The position numbers were made by a program, and so were the translations under genes. The notes beneath the pieces are model-generated. The model did not search any database, was not told the origin of the DNA, and worked only from the letters and a program-made list of their open reading frames with translations. From Deltaproteobacteria bacterium (GTDB taxonomy: Bacteria > Myxococcota_A > Polyangia > HGW-17 > JAJRWW01), in assembly GCA_029938605.1 (NCBI GenBank), contig JAOZUO010000002.1, positions 11,365 to 62,872 on the forward strand: a DNA stretch of 51,508 nt, in the 5' to 3' direction. This document shows, piece after piece, positions 15,770-25,600 of the stretch (position 1 is its first letter; each line of letters starts with the position of its first letter).

Positions 15770-17725
15770 TTAGATGCTGAGCTCTTCCATCTTTGTCTTC
15801 TTGGTCAAAAAGTCGAAGAAGATTCGACTGACGAAGACACCGGTATATACTGAGCAGATGATGCCGATGAGCAGGGTCACCGCGAAGCCCTTGATGGGGC
15901 CTGAGCCATACTGCGCCAGAACGAATCCGGCGATGGCGGTGGTGACCTGTGCGTCGATGATGGTCCAGAACGCGCGGCTGTAGCCCGCGTCGATGGCGGC
16001 CCGTGGCGTCTTGCCCAGGCGGAGCTCTTCGCGGATGCGCTCGAAAATGATGACGTTGGCGTCCACCGCCATACCGACTGTAAGCACAATGCCCGCGATG
16101 CCCGGCAAGGTCAGGCGCGCCTGGTAGGCGGCGAGGATCGCCAGCACGAACACCAGGTTCAGGGTCAAGCAAATGACCGCGATGATGCCCGAGCCGCGGT
16201 AGTACACTGCCATGAACAGCACCACCAGAATCGACCCAATGAGTAGTGCCATTTCGCCCTTGGCGATGGCGTCGTGCCCCAGCTTCGGACCCACCTGCTG
16301 CTCGAACTCCAGGCTCATGGGCGCCGGAAGGGAGCCCGCCTTGAGGATGGAGGAGATGTCCTTCGCCTCCTGCTGGCGCTCCCGGGCCGACTTCATGCCG
16401 CCCAGGGTGATCTGCCCGCGGGCGCCGATCTCGGACTGGATGACCGGCGCGGACTTGACGATCTTGTCCAGGATGATGGCCATCTTGCGCTGGATATTCT
16501 TTTTGGTCAGGGCGCGAAACTTCTTCTCGCCGGCCCGACCGAAGCGGAAGGTGACGATGGCCTGGCCCTTTTCGTCATAGGTCACGCCGGCGTCGTCGAG
16601 GTACTCACCGGTGACGCCCGCCACCCGGTGCAGGAAGTAGGTGCGAAGCACCGAGGCCTTCTTGTCCGTGGACTTCTGCTTGCCCGGGCGGTCCGGCGGA
16701 CCGAAGCCCACATCACGATCGTTGGGGATCTTGTAGGCGGCCAGGGCCGGGGTCTCGTTGAGCTTGCGCAGGAAGTTCTCCACAGTGGGCTTGATGGACG
16801 TAGGGAACTGGCAGTAGACGTCGTACCGACGACGGCCGCCGCGGGTTACTACGTCACCCACCTTGACCTTGAGCTTGGCCAGGTTCCGGTAGGCCGGACG
16901 CCAACGCCACTTCTTGCCCGTGGGGTTTTCCATGAATACGCCCACCACCTCCGCCGGGAGCTGGGATCGACGCCTGTTCTCCTGGAGCCCTACAATCAGT
17001 GTGGCGATCTTCTCGAACTTCGCCGAGCCATCGTCCACGATCTTGAACTCCAGCCGGGCGGCCTGGCCCAGGCGATCCTTCACGCGTTTGATGTAGTCGC
17101 CCGAGAGACCGGGAAGCTCCACGATGATGCTGTCCTCTCGGCGCATCACGTCCGCGCCGGCCACACCGAACTCATCCACGCGGGTCTGGATAGTCTCCCG
17201 GGCTTGGCGCAAGGCGTCGTCCTCGATCTTCTTGGACTGGTCCGGGTCCATGCGGAACACGGCGCGTCCGCTGGACTTGGACATGGAGACCACCGAAACC
17301 ACCGGTGTTTTGGTCTCCATGTAGCCGCCATTCTTGGCTGCCGACTTGGCGAGAGTAATGTACTTCTTCGCCTTGCCACGGCAGATGACCGTCACCTCGG
17401 AGGCGTCGGCCTCCACGGAGAGGAGGTCCTCCATGGCGTCGTCCTTGGACCGCCCGAGGGGTTTGCGCATCTTCTCAGCCATTCGAGAGCGGATGTCAGC
17501 GCCAATGCGCTCCATCTTTTCCTCGATGGCCACGTCGAGATCCACGTGATACTCGAGGTACACGCCGCCCGCGAGGTCCAGGCCTTTGAGAATCTGCTTG
17601 TTGAAATTACGGGTGAACCAGGTCGGCAGGCTCTCCTTGCTGACCACCGAGGGCAGCAAATACGCCGTTGCGGTCACCAGCAGGAATCCGAGCAGCGCGA
17701 GCCTCGGCCAGAGCTTCTTTTCCAT
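15770..17725 (-). CDS. secD: Protein-export membrane protein SecD
   Basis: A 651-residue protein, close to the usual length. TM1 is at about 7-25; the GLDLAGGVYLEY signature is near residue 48. A large periplasmic region with P1 and base subdomains follows, then five C-terminal TMs that include LTVGMAVDANVIIFERIREE, the conserved SecD TM4 motif with the functional Asp. Partner of SecF in the Sec translocase. Spaced 12 nt after yajC and 22 nt before secF, so one operon. Proton-driven late-stage export is known for the family. Confidence 0.97.
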   Translation of the reverse strand: MEKKLWPRLALLGFLLVTATAYLLPSVVSKESLPTWFTRNFNKQILKGLDLAGGVYLEYHVDLDVAIEEKMERIGADIRSRMAEKMRKPLGRSKDDAMEDLLSVEADASEVTVICRGKAKKYITLAKSAAKNGGYMETKTPVVSVVSMSKSSGRAVFRMDPDQSKKIEDDALRQARETIQTRVDEFGVAGADVMRREDSIIVELPGLSGDYIKRVKDRLGQAARLEFKIVDDGSAKFEKIATLIVGLQENRRRSQLPAEVVGVFMENPTGKKWRWRPAYRNLAKLKVKVGDVVTRGGRRRYDVYCQFPTSIKPTVENFLRKLNETPALAAYKIPNDRDVGFGPPDRPGKQKSTDKKASVLRTYFLHRVAGVTGEYLDDAGVTYDEKGQAIVTFRFGRAGEKKFRALTKKNIQRKMAIILDKIVKSAPVIQSEIGARGQITLGGMKSARERQQEAKDISSILKAGSLPAPMSLEFEQQVGPKLGHDAIAKGEMALLIGSILVVLFMAVYYRGSGIIAVICLTLNLVFVLAILAAYQARLTLPGIAGIVLTVGMAVDANVIIFERIREELRLGKTPRAAIDAGYSRAFWTIIDAQVTTAIAGFVLAQYGSGPIKGFAVTLLIGIICSVYTGVFVSRIFFDFLTKKTKMEELSI

Positions 17726-17737
17726 CGCCTTGTTGTC

Positions 17738-18223
17738 CTATTTCTTGGAGTCGCCAGAGCCGCCCGCCTGCTTGCCGGCGATGTGGCTGCGCATGATCTT
17801 CATCCGGACCTTTTCTTGGACCTCGATCACGGCGTACTGATCAGTCAAACCGGTGATTTTACCCAGGATACCACCCGTGGTGATGACCTGGTCGCCCTTG
17901 CGAAGGCCGCCCAGAAGCGTCTGATGCTCTTTTTGCTTCTTTTGCTGGGGGCGGATCAGGAAGAAGTAGAACACCACGAACATGAGCACCAGCGGGAGCA
18001 TTGTCGTAAGAGGGCTACCACCGAGACAGCCGCTCTTGGCCTTTTTCTTCTTCTGGGCCGAAGGCTGCGTGGTGCCGGTCTTCATGCCCTTGGCGCCGGA
18101 AGCACCCATGGCCGGTCCGCCCGTAGACGGTGCGCCGCCCGTGGCGGGACCACCCATGGCAGAGGTGCCCATGGCGGGCATGTTCTGCGCTTGGAACAGA
18201 TCTCCAATGTCGATACGTCTCAA
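17738..18223 (-). CDS. yajC: Preprotein translocase subunit YajC, extended N-terminus
   Basis: A 161-residue protein starting at TTG 18223, chosen because ATGGAGG lies 8 nt upstream and the N-terminus is in register. The single TM and signature are LPLVLMFVVFYFFLIRPQQKKQKE at about residues 76-99, followed by GDQVITTGGILGKI and the basic C-terminal segment. YajC is normally about 110 residues; here the first 70 are a Met/Gly/Ala/Pro-rich tract (repeated GGPA, GGAP motifs) plus a KKKKAK stretch. First gene of yajC-secD-secF-recJ. Function: accessory membrane subunit of SecDF. Confidence 0.93.
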   Translation of the reverse strand: MRRIDIGDLFQAQNMPAMGTSAMGGPATGGAPSTGGPAMGASGAKGMKTGTTQPSAQKKKKAKSGCLGGSPLTTMLPLVLMFVVFYFFLIRPQQKKQKEHQTLLGGLRKGDQVITTGGILGKITGLTDQYAVIEVQEKVRMKIMRSHIAGKQAGGSGDSKK

Positions 18224-18277
18224 AACCTAGGCCTCCATAAAGTGATTTGGGCTAAGGGGTTAGGCCATAGTCCAGTC

Positions 18278-18306
18278 TATATAGGATGGCAACGTGTAGC
18301 AGTTAA
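18278..18306 (-). promoter_or_regulatory. Candidate promoter of the yajC-secDF-recJ operon
   Basis: On the minus strand TTAACT (18306-18301) and TATATA (18283-18278) are 17 bp apart. This gives a leader of about 48 nt before the TTG start at 18223. Each box matches the sigma-70 consensus at 4 of 6 positions. Between this promoter and the palindromic element at 18473 (18307-18472) I see no gene. Confidence 0.4.
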
Positions 18307-18472
18307 GCCCCGGCCGGTCAACCCTTTCCTTGGGCACCTTCGGCGGGGGATCCGGAGTCCCTTCAGAATTGGCGCATACCTGCGAAAAGATGGCGTTTCA
18401 TGGCCGATTCACCAGGTCGGATTCAGGGCTCTTTTACCCTGTCAAAAGCCCCCTTTTCTCGGCAGGTGTGAT

Positions 18473-18640
18473 GCTAGTTCCTCGACCCGGAAGTCTGTTC
18501 CAGATTTCGACGGTTCCGAACGCCGATGGCTGCGTTGCTCCTCAGTTGAGTACTCCCGGTACGCGCCCTCGTCGCGCCTTGCCCTCGCCGCCCGGCCCTC
18601 GCCGAAAATCCGGAACGCTTTTCCGGGTCGAGGAACTAGC
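18473..18640. repeat. 168-bp palindromic element with perfect 20-bp arms
   Basis: Left arm 18473-18492 and right arm 18621-18640 are exact reverse complements (start GCTAGTTCCTCGACCC). A second pair, GTTCCAGATTTCG (18497-18509) and its near complement 18603-18616, extends the stem. The centre has GTAC at 18550-18553 and 18559-18562. The right arm supplies the TAG stop (18638-18636) of the TPR gene. Similar in size and build to the element at 7073-7233 but different in sequence. Non-autonomous; no transposase nearby. Confidence 0.82.
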
Positions 18641-19643
18641 CCCCATGCTCTACGAACCGTTCGATGGCCTCGGTGAGGTACTCGCTCAGGCGGGCCTCCC
18701 AGTGGTCGCGGTGCGGCGACTCGAAGCGCATATTGAGTCGGTACACGAAGACGTGGGTGACCCGGGAGGTCCAGTCGGTTTTGCGGCGGGGATCCGGCGG
18801 TGGGCCGGTGAGCAGCAGCGGGATCCAGGGATCCACTCCGTCGGCCACCAGCTCCTCGGGAGGAACTTCCCGCACCAGCACCTTTGCCTCGTCCACCACA
18901 TCCAGGAAGTGCTGGTCCAAGGCGTAGATCACCGCCTGGCACACCTCGGCCAGGAGCCGGGGCTCGGGGAGGCTCGCATCTTCAGCCAGGGCCAGCTCCG
19001 CCTTGCGTACCTGGAGCGACAACCCGATGGCCTTGGGCCCGTCTCCGCGCCGCTCGGCGATCTGCGCCAGGCTGTACAGGGCGTCCGGCGGCGGGTCGCC
19101 CTGTTTGATCACTGGCGCCAGGGCTATCTCGGCCAGGTCCAGGTCGTCCAATTGCACCGCCAGTTTGCCGGCCTGCATCTGCTGGTCACGCATGGTGAGC
19201 ATCTCAGGACGAACCAGGCCCAGCTTGCGCATGGCGCTCTGGTCGTCTCCGGCGATCAGGAGCAGATCCACATGCAATAACACCGCGTCCACCCACTCGG
19301 GGGATCCCGGATCCACCAGCTCGTAGGCCTCGGTGAGGCGCTCGATGGCTTCGGTCGCGCGCTCCGGATCCGTACCCAGGGCCTCGGCCGAGTAGACGAT
19401 GGGCGCCAGGAAGTCCGGATCCAGCTCCCGGGCTCGATCGAAGGCCTCCAGCGCGTCCTCCGTGTCATGCTCGCCCATGGCCGCCAGCCCGATGAGGGTG
19501 TAGGCGTCCGGGCTCTCCGGATCCAGGTCCAGCACCTGGCGGGCGGAGAAGGCCGCCTTACGAAAGGACTTCTGCTCGATGAGCGACCATCCCCGGTCCA
19601 GGTGCGCTGAGATCTGGTCCATACCGTTTTCGGATCCGTTCAT
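18636..19643 (-). CDS. TPR protein with a possible inactive MMP-like C-terminal domain
   Basis: A 335-residue soluble protein. Residues about 10-240 read as TPR units (for example AFSARQVLDLDPESPDAYTLIGLAAM). Residues about 245-335, with VLVREVPPEELVADGVDP and then VFVYRLNMRF, resemble the minimal zinc-metallopeptidase (MMP-like) domain that often follows TPRs in related bacteria. The expected HExxH is absent: the corresponding helix reads HWEARLSEYLTEAIERF. So it would be a catalytically dead version. The last Gly codon and stop come from the palindromic element. ATG 19643 is used; an in-frame ATG at 19622 is an alternative. Function unknown, protein-protein interaction likely. Confidence 0.78.
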   Translation of the reverse strand: MNGSENGMDQISAHLDRGWSLIEQKSFRKAAFSARQVLDLDPESPDAYTLIGLAAMGEHDTEDALEAFDRARELDPDFLAPIVYSAEALGTDPERATEAIERLTEAYELVDPGSPEWVDAVLLHVDLLLIAGDDQSAMRKLGLVRPEMLTMRDQQMQAGKLAVQLDDLDLAEIALAPVIKQGDPPPDALYSLAQIAERRGDGPKAIGLSLQVRKAELALAEDASLPEPRLLAEVCQAVIYALDQHFLDVVDEAKVLVREVPPEELVADGVDPWIPLLLTGPPPDPRRKTDWTSRVTHVFVYRLNMRFESPHRDHWEARLSEYLTEAIERFVEHGG

Positions 19644-19704
19644 GCCGATACCATTAACCCTCTTACGTCACGGCCGGAGACAATCCCCCATCCCATCGGC
19701 CTCG

Positions 19705-21069
19705 TCAAGGGTCGTGCAACAGGTCGTAGGCTTCGTCCACCAGGATGAGTCGTTGGGTCAGGGTGTCGGCGAGGTGGCTGCCCAGGTGATTGTAGTGGGC
19801 GGCGTGCAGCTCGGTGCGTAGTGACCGGTAGGCGGCCTCGAGCGCTTTGGCGGAGTCGTCCGGGGTGACGTTCAGCAGGGATCGGGCGGTCTCCTCGTCC
19901 AATTTGGACGGGGTCGCGTGGGCGGCCAGGGCGGCTTCGTAGAGGTTGGCGTTGACGTCCAGGAGCTTTGCCATGTCTTCGAGGACGGCCCGCTCCTCGG
20001 GGACGAGGATGCCGTCTGCGGTGGCCACCGCCAGGGCGGCGACGATGAGGGACTCGGCCGGGTCGGGGATCTGGGCCACCTCGGCGGCGATGCGGTAGCG
20101 CAAGACCACGTCTTCGAGGGGCTCGGGCGGGTGGTCGTTTGCCGACGTGATGACCAGATCCCGCTCGTAGTCAGACAGATTCATGTTGTTGCAAAGTCGC
20201 GAGATTTTGGACAGCTCACGACGATCGCAGTGTCCATCGGCGCCCATGACCCGCACCAGGAGCGCGAGCAGGTTGTGGTAGTAGGCCTCCAGGGGGTCCG
20301 ACTTGTCCGGCGTGGCGATCTCCTCGTCCACCTTGCGCAGGGCCAACCCCGACCCCCAGAGGACGGCGCAGGTCACCACCGCGTAGATCATGAGGTACCA
20401 CTGGAGGGTGACCACGGAGGCCAGGACGATTACGATCGAAAAGAGGATCATCCAGCCCAGGGCGCGCATACGGTGATGCCGGATGGCGTAGGCCAAACCC
20501 AGGTTCGCCACTCCCTGCCCGATGAGCGCCAGGCTGAAGATGTGCAGCCGCAGCTCTCCGCCGATGCGGACGTTCAGCGCGTCGGCATTGACCAGCGTTA
20601 AGAACCCCGTCACCAGCTCCAGGAAGGACAGCGCCACCAGGAGCCCCACCAGCAAATGGATCCACGATGAGTGTACGAAGCGCCCCCGGTTCGGGTGGTG
20701 CGCCACGATGGCGGCGGTGTCGTCCGCCGCTGCCCCACCTTCGATGTCCAGCGCTGCGTCATCGAACACCATCGCCATTTTGCGATATCGACTGTAGAAA
20801 AGAAACGGCATCACCATGCCCAGGATCATCAGGATCACCGACGGGAAGATCATGGTTTGGGCAAAGGAGGTCGCCTTGTCGCTCGCGAAGATCCCCATGA
20901 CCACGCCGAAGAAGCCCAGCAGCAAGACGATACCGCACATGGCTGTTTGCACGCCGTACGCTCTCCAGAACCCCGGTCGGTGTACGATCTCGGTCACCAC
21001 GGGCAGGGTGTCCCTGGCGGAGAAGGAGGAGCGGATTGGGGGTGGGCGAAGTCGCTTGAGCCTGAACAT
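19705..21069 (-). CDS. Membrane protein with TerB-like and J-like domains
   Basis: A 454-residue protein; GTAGGGAG lies 5-6 nt before ATG 21069. Two hydrophobic helices lie at about 40-85, and more follow between about 130 and 245. Residues about 255-390 form a helical TerB-type domain, with paired acidic motifs in GADGHCDRRELSKI and ATADGILVPEERAVLEDMA, as in DjlA and tellurite-resistance TerB. The last 60 residues (LLNVTPDDSAKALEAAYRSL...LVDEAYDLL) have J-domain helix spacing, but the HPD triad is missing (HAAHYNHLG instead). This is the DjlA order of membrane, TerB and J with a probably inactive J domain. It lies between the crotonase gene and the TPR gene on the same strand. Confidence 0.8.
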   Translation of the reverse strand: MFRLKRLRPPPIRSSFSARDTLPVVTEIVHRPGFWRAYGVQTAMCGIVLLLGFFGVVMGIFASDKATSFAQTMIFPSVILMILGMVMPFLFYSRYRKMAMVFDDAALDIEGGAAADDTAAIVAHHPNRGRFVHSSWIHLLVGLLVALSFLELVTGFLTLVNADALNVRIGGELRLHIFSLALIGQGVANLGLAYAIRHHRMRALGWMILFSIVIVLASVVTLQWYLMIYAVVTCAVLWGSGLALRKVDEEIATPDKSDPLEAYYHNLLALLVRVMGADGHCDRRELSKISRLCNNMNLSDYERDLVITSANDHPPEPLEDVVLRYRIAAEVAQIPDPAESLIVAALAVATADGILVPEERAVLEDMAKLLDVNANLYEAALAAHATPSKLDEETARSLLNVTPDDSAKALEAAYRSLRTELHAAHYNHLGSHLADTLTQRLILVDEAYDLLHDP

Positions 21070-21112
21070 GGTGCTCCCTACTGGGGCTCGTTTTCGACCG
21101 AGTTGTTGTTCA

Positions 21113-21898
21113 TCAGCGTCCCTTGAACTTGGCGTCCCGACGTTCGATGAAGGACATCATGCCCTCCATGGCGTCCTCGCTGGCCATGAGCCGTTGGGTC
21201 TGTGTGTACAGATCCTTCAGGGCCGCCTCCTGGCCCTCCTCCAGCGCCACGCGCGCCGACCGCAGCGACGCCTGCACCGCCAGCGGCGCCCGGGAGGCCA
21301 CCTTCCGGGCCATGGCCATGGCGCGATCCTGGAGCTCGTCGGGAGCCACCACCTCCTGCACCAGACCGATGCGGTAGGCCTCGGCCGCGTCGAGCTCGTC
21401 CCCGGTCAGCAGGTACCGCATGGCGTTGCCCCACCCGGCCATCTGCGGCAGCCGCAGGGTCGCTCCGCCAAAGGGCATGATGCCGCGTTTGACTTCGAGC
21501 TGCGCGAACTTCGTTCCCTCCGCCGCCAGCCGGATATCAGAGGCCAGCAGCAGCTCCACGCCGATGGTGAGACACCACCCCTGGACCGCGCAGACCACGG
21601 GCTTGGTCCGCTTGGGGGGAATCAGGCCCATGAAGTCCATGGCGTCGGTGGGAACGAGCTGTTCCCCCGCCGCTACCCGCGGCCCCACGTCCGCCAGGTC
21701 CAGCCCCGCGGTGAAGTGGTCGCCCTCGGCGTACAGCAGCGCGCACCACGCCTCCCCGTCGGCCTCGAAGGCCGTGTAGGCCCGCGCCAGCGAGTGGAGC
21801 ATCTCCATGGTAAACGCGTTGCGTTTACCCGCCCGGTTCAGCCCAATACGAAACACATGGTCCTGTCGCTCGGTGAGGATCGTCGCCGGTTCACTCAT
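21113..21898 (-). CDS. Enoyl-CoA hydratase/isomerase family protein (crotonase)
   Basis: A 261-residue protein from ATG 21898 (MSEPATI); an upstream in-frame ATG at 21943 adds an Arg-rich tail and is less likely. Crotonase signatures: the first oxyanion-hole strand HFTAGLDLADV near 61-71, and the second in QGWCLTIGVELLLASDIRLA near 105-124, where the common GGG is replaced by TIG. LEVKRGIMPFGGATLRLP follows. Members hydrate, isomerise or cleave acyl-CoA thioesters in the cytoplasm; the substrate cannot be told. The C-terminal IERRDAKFKGR is typical of the family. No other beta-oxidation gene is adjacent. Confidence 0.92.
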   Translation of the reverse strand: MSEPATILTERQDHVFRIGLNRAGKRNAFTMEMLHSLARAYTAFEADGEAWCALLYAEGDHFTAGLDLADVGPRVAAGEQLVPTDAMDFMGLIPPKRTKPVVCAVQGWCLTIGVELLLASDIRLAAEGTKFAQLEVKRGIMPFGGATLRLPQMAGWGNAMRYLLTGDELDAAEAYRIGLVQEVVAPDELQDRAMAMARKVASRAPLAVQASLRSARVALEEGQEAALKDLYTQTQRLMASEDAMEGMMSFIERRDAKFKGR

Positions 21899-22039
21899 GG
21901 TCGTCTCATTTCTCCGTCGAATGGAAGTGGTGGGGACGGCCAAGGTTGTGTCACGAAAAAGCGCGCTTGCCCAGAGAAGAGGGAGGGGCGTGGGGCTCCG
22001 GCCAAGGGGGCGAGGTGGGCCGTGGTCCGGGGCCTTGGG

Positions 22040-22318
22040 TCAGGCGCCGTTGAGCCAGTGGCGGTACTCCTCGGGGGAGAGGGGCGCGCCGTCCTCGGCG
22101 GCGAAGGCCTGGGCGGCCTCCACGCAGGGCGAGGGCTTGGTGTCGTCGAGGTCCGCGGTTTCGCAGGCGCAGAGGGTAGCCACCCAGCCTGGGCCGTCAT
22201 CGTCCGTGCGATGGCCGTAGCCCAGGTAGAGCACGTCTTCGGGGTTGCTGCCGATCTCTTTGCCGCAAGAGAAGCACAGGGGCGCGCGCGTCCAAGCAGT
22301 GTCTGGTTTGTCCGTCAT
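22040..22318 (-). CDS. Small cysteine-motif protein of unknown function
   Basis: A 92-residue protein from ATG 22318, preceded by GGGAG at about 10 nt; the open frame extends upstream to 22465 without a good start. It has LCFSCGKEIG (CxxC, knuckle-like) near residue 15, then LCACETADLDD and PSPC, giving five or more cysteines that could bind zinc. No signal peptide. The family is not recognised. Divergent from the alpha-2-macroglobulin gene and 141 nt upstream of the crotonase gene on its own strand. Confidence 0.7.
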   Translation of the reverse strand: MTDKPDTAWTRAPLCFSCGKEIGSNPEDVLYLGYGHRTDDDGPGWVATLCACETADLDDTKPSPCVEAAQAFAAEDGAPLSPEEYRHWLNGA

Positions 22319-22622
22319 GCTCACTACTCCCGTGGCCCCAAATTCTGGCGGGGCTCTGATCCGAGTGTACCCAGGTGACGCCCGTGGGCGACTTTTTGGG
22401 GGTTTGTCCGAACCCGGAGTCGTCGCCCTACGAAGTAGGTCGTTCGTCCCCCAGGCGAGGGGCACTATTGACGAGGGTTGGTGGATTCATGTTTACTGGC
22501 AGGCTAGCGTCGGCCGGAGGTGGGCAGACCATTGTTTGGGCACAGCCGTTGTACTTTGGGGCTGTGCTCTCCGGATGGTTCCTCTGGAGGGCGGTGATGC
22601 TTCGGCCACACAACGGGAGACG
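22319..22622 (+). promoter_or_regulatory. Divergent intergenic region with candidate promoter and leader hairpin
   Basis: This 304-bp gap separates two divergent starts. On the plus strand TTGACG (22468-22473) and TTTACT (22492-22497) are 18 bp apart, a weak sigma-70 candidate. The resulting leader would contain an 8-bp perfect stem GCACAGCC (22540-22547) and GGCTGTGC (22560-22567) with a 12-nt loop. GGGAG lies just before ATG 22623. No gene is seen in it. Confidence 0.35.
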
Positions 22623-25600
22623 ATGATGAGAAAGTTTCAGCTTGTGGGTTCAGGTGGGTCGACGATGTCAGCGGCGACGGCGGCGGCGACGATGACGGTG
22701 ATGGCCATGGCCTTGGCCCTGGCCTTGGCCTCGGGAGGTTGTCCGACGAAGAAGAAGCCGCGCCTGGGGGTGTTGGTGGAGGATGCTTTGCTGGTTGGCG
22801 ATGGAGCGCCCGCGGGGGTGGCGGTGACTAGCGGGGGGCTGACCTTCCGGTTGGCGGAGGGGCAATCTCCCCATGGCCCGGCGGCGAACAACCCACTGGA
22901 TCCGGGGAAGCCGCTGTCGGCGGCGCAGACCAAGGCGTTGCTGGCGAGGGTGGGCGCGGTGGTCATGAAGGCCGGGGACCAGTCGGCCTTCGCGTTTCGC
23001 GCGCGATCCTTGCCACCGCCCCGTACGGGCAAGACGGTCAAGGGCGTGTTCCCGCCGCCCATCAAGCCTCAAGTGGTGGACGTTAAGAAGGGCGGCCCGC
23101 TGAAGGTGCTGCGCGGCTCGCCGGTGGGCGACGTGCTCATGGCGCCCAAGCTGAGCGTGACCTTCAACCAGCCCATGGTGGCGGTTACGTCCCACGCCGA
23201 CACCATCGCCAAGGGTGTGCCGGTGACGTTGACGCCGTCCATCAAGGGCCAGTGGCGCTGGATCGGTACGCGTACGTTGCTGTTCGAGACGAAGCTGCGT
23301 TTCCCCATGGCGACGGCGTTTACCGCTACGGTGGGCGCGGGCACGAAGTCCGCGAACGGAGGGGTCCTGGCGGAGGCCAAGACCTGGAGTTTCTCCACGC
23401 CGCCGCCCAGGCTCCTGGGGCGGTATCCGAGCCACGGCCCCCAGCGGTTGGATCCGGTGTTTTTCCTGGGCTTCGATCAGCGCATCGATCCCGACCGGGT
23501 GCTGGCCAAGGTCGTGCTGTCAGGCGGCGGCAAGCAGGTCGCCTTGCTGCGGGCGCCGAAAGGGCGCATCGTCGGGGATAAAATCCTCGCGGCCCTGGTG
23601 AAGGGATCGGAGCGGGCCAAGCACAAGTCCCGTTGGGTGGCCTTCGTGGCCACCGAGCGGCTCACTCCCGGCACCTCTTACACGGTTACCGTGGGGGAAG
23701 GCACGCCCTCGGCCGAGGGGCCCCTGACCACCAAGAAGGATCAGACGTTCACCTTCAAGACGTATGATCCGCTGAAGGTGCGTTGGCGGAACTGCGAGGA
23801 GAAGGTTCCCTGTCGGCCGCCGACGGGCTTGATGATGCGGTTTAACAACCCCCTGGACGAGAAGGTCTTTGACGCCAAGTCTCTTACGGTCACGCCGAAG
23901 ATCCCCGACATGCGGATCGTCGCGCGTGGCTCTTCGCTGTATGTCTACGGGCAGGTCAAGGGGAGGACCACCTACAAGGTCACCCTACCCGCGACGCTCA
24001 AAGACACTTTTGGTCAGACCCTCGGTGCGGACCAGACGCTGAGCTTCTTCCTCAAGGACGCCCGGCCCCGGTTGATGTCCAACTACAAGGGTATGGTGGT
24101 GCTCGACCCCAAGGGCGACAAGGTCTTCCGGCTGCACTCCATCAACTACAAGCAGCTCCGGGTGACCATTCGCCGGGTGCAGGCGTCGGACTGGTCTGCC
24201 TACCTCGATTACCAGCGCAAGTACCGGAGAATCAAGGACGTGCCGCCCATGCCGGGCAAGCTGGTCGTCGCCAAGACCCTCACGGTGAAAGGCTCTCCGG
24301 ACCAGATGGTGGAGACGGTGATCCCGCTCAAAAAAGGGCTCAACAAGCAGGGCCATGGTCAGCTCTTGGTCCAGGTCTCGAATTGGCCCCTTCCCGAGAA
24401 GCGGTATTTACGGAAGTACCTCCTCGCCTGGGTCCAGGCCACAGACCTGGCCGTGGACGCCTTCGTGGATCATACGCACCTGCTGGGTTGGGTGACCCGG
24501 CTGTCGGACGGCAAGCCCGTGTCGGGCGCCGAGCTCTCCATCCGGCCCACGGGGGTGAAGGGTACGTCCGGCGGCGACGGCCTGGCGAAGCTCGCTCTGG
24601 CGGGCTACGACAAGGACATCAAGCGTCGGGTGCTCGTGGCCAAGACCGCCACCGACGTGGTGCTGCTGCCCGAGAGCCGCTACTACTGGGGCAGCGGCTA
24701 CTGGTACAAGCGCACCAAGCCCGGCGAGAGCCTGCGCTGGTTCGTCTACGATGACCGGAAGCTGTACAAGCCCAAGGAGGAGGTGCGGCTCAAGGGGTGG
24801 GTGAGGCTGGTGGACATGGGAGCGAGCGGCCGCATCCGGCTGCTGCCCCAGCCCGCTCAGAAGGTGACCTGGACGGTGCTGGGCCCCCGGAACAACAAGG
24901 TGGCCAACGGCACCGCGGAGATAAACGCCCTGGGCGGGTTCAACCTCAAGTTCAAGCTGCCCGACAACGTGAACCTCGGCCGGGCCAGGGTTTCGTTGCG
25001 TGTCCCCGTCGCGGCGTCCGGCAGCAACCACACCCATCGCTTCCTCATCGCGGAGTTCAAGCGGCCCGAGTTCGAGGTGTCTGCGCAAGCCAGCACCGGG
25101 CCGCACATGATCGGCAAGCACGTCGACGTTCAGGTCAAGGCCAGCTACTTCGCAGGCGGCGGGCTTCCCGGTGCCAAGGTGAATTGGCGCGTGACCGCGA
25201 GCAAGGGCTCCTACACGCCTCCCAACCGGAGCGGCTGGACCTTCGTGGGCTGGGCGCCGACCTGGGGGCGAAAGACCAAGGTGCGTTCCAAATCGGAGGT
25301 GTTCTCGGGGATCACCGACAGCCGGGGCGCGCACAGGGTGCGCATTCACTTCGATGCGGTGGATCCGCCGCGGCCCATGAGCGTCACCGCGTCGGCCACC
25401 ATCACCGACGTGAATCGCCGCACCTGGACCGCCAGCAAGGCGCTGGTGGTGCATCCGTCGAAGCTCTATGTGGGGATGCGCACCAAGAAGTACTTCGTGC
25501 GCCGGGGGACGCCCATGCAGGTGGAGGTCATCGTCACGGATCTGCAAGGCAAGGCGGTGTCCGGCCGGGTGGTGGGCGTGCAGGCCGTGCGAAAGGAGTG

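Noticed and set aside
16274..18676. 800-codon open frame on the plus strand across secD and yajC
   Set aside because: It is antisense to well-supported genes, starts mid-gene, is rich in His, Gly and Arg as expected for GC-rich shadow frames, and shows no domain.
22245..22622. N-terminal extension of the macroglobulin frame
   Set aside because: It overlaps the divergent small gene, has no signal sequence, and the ATG at 22623 has a ribosome site and directly precedes the signal peptide.
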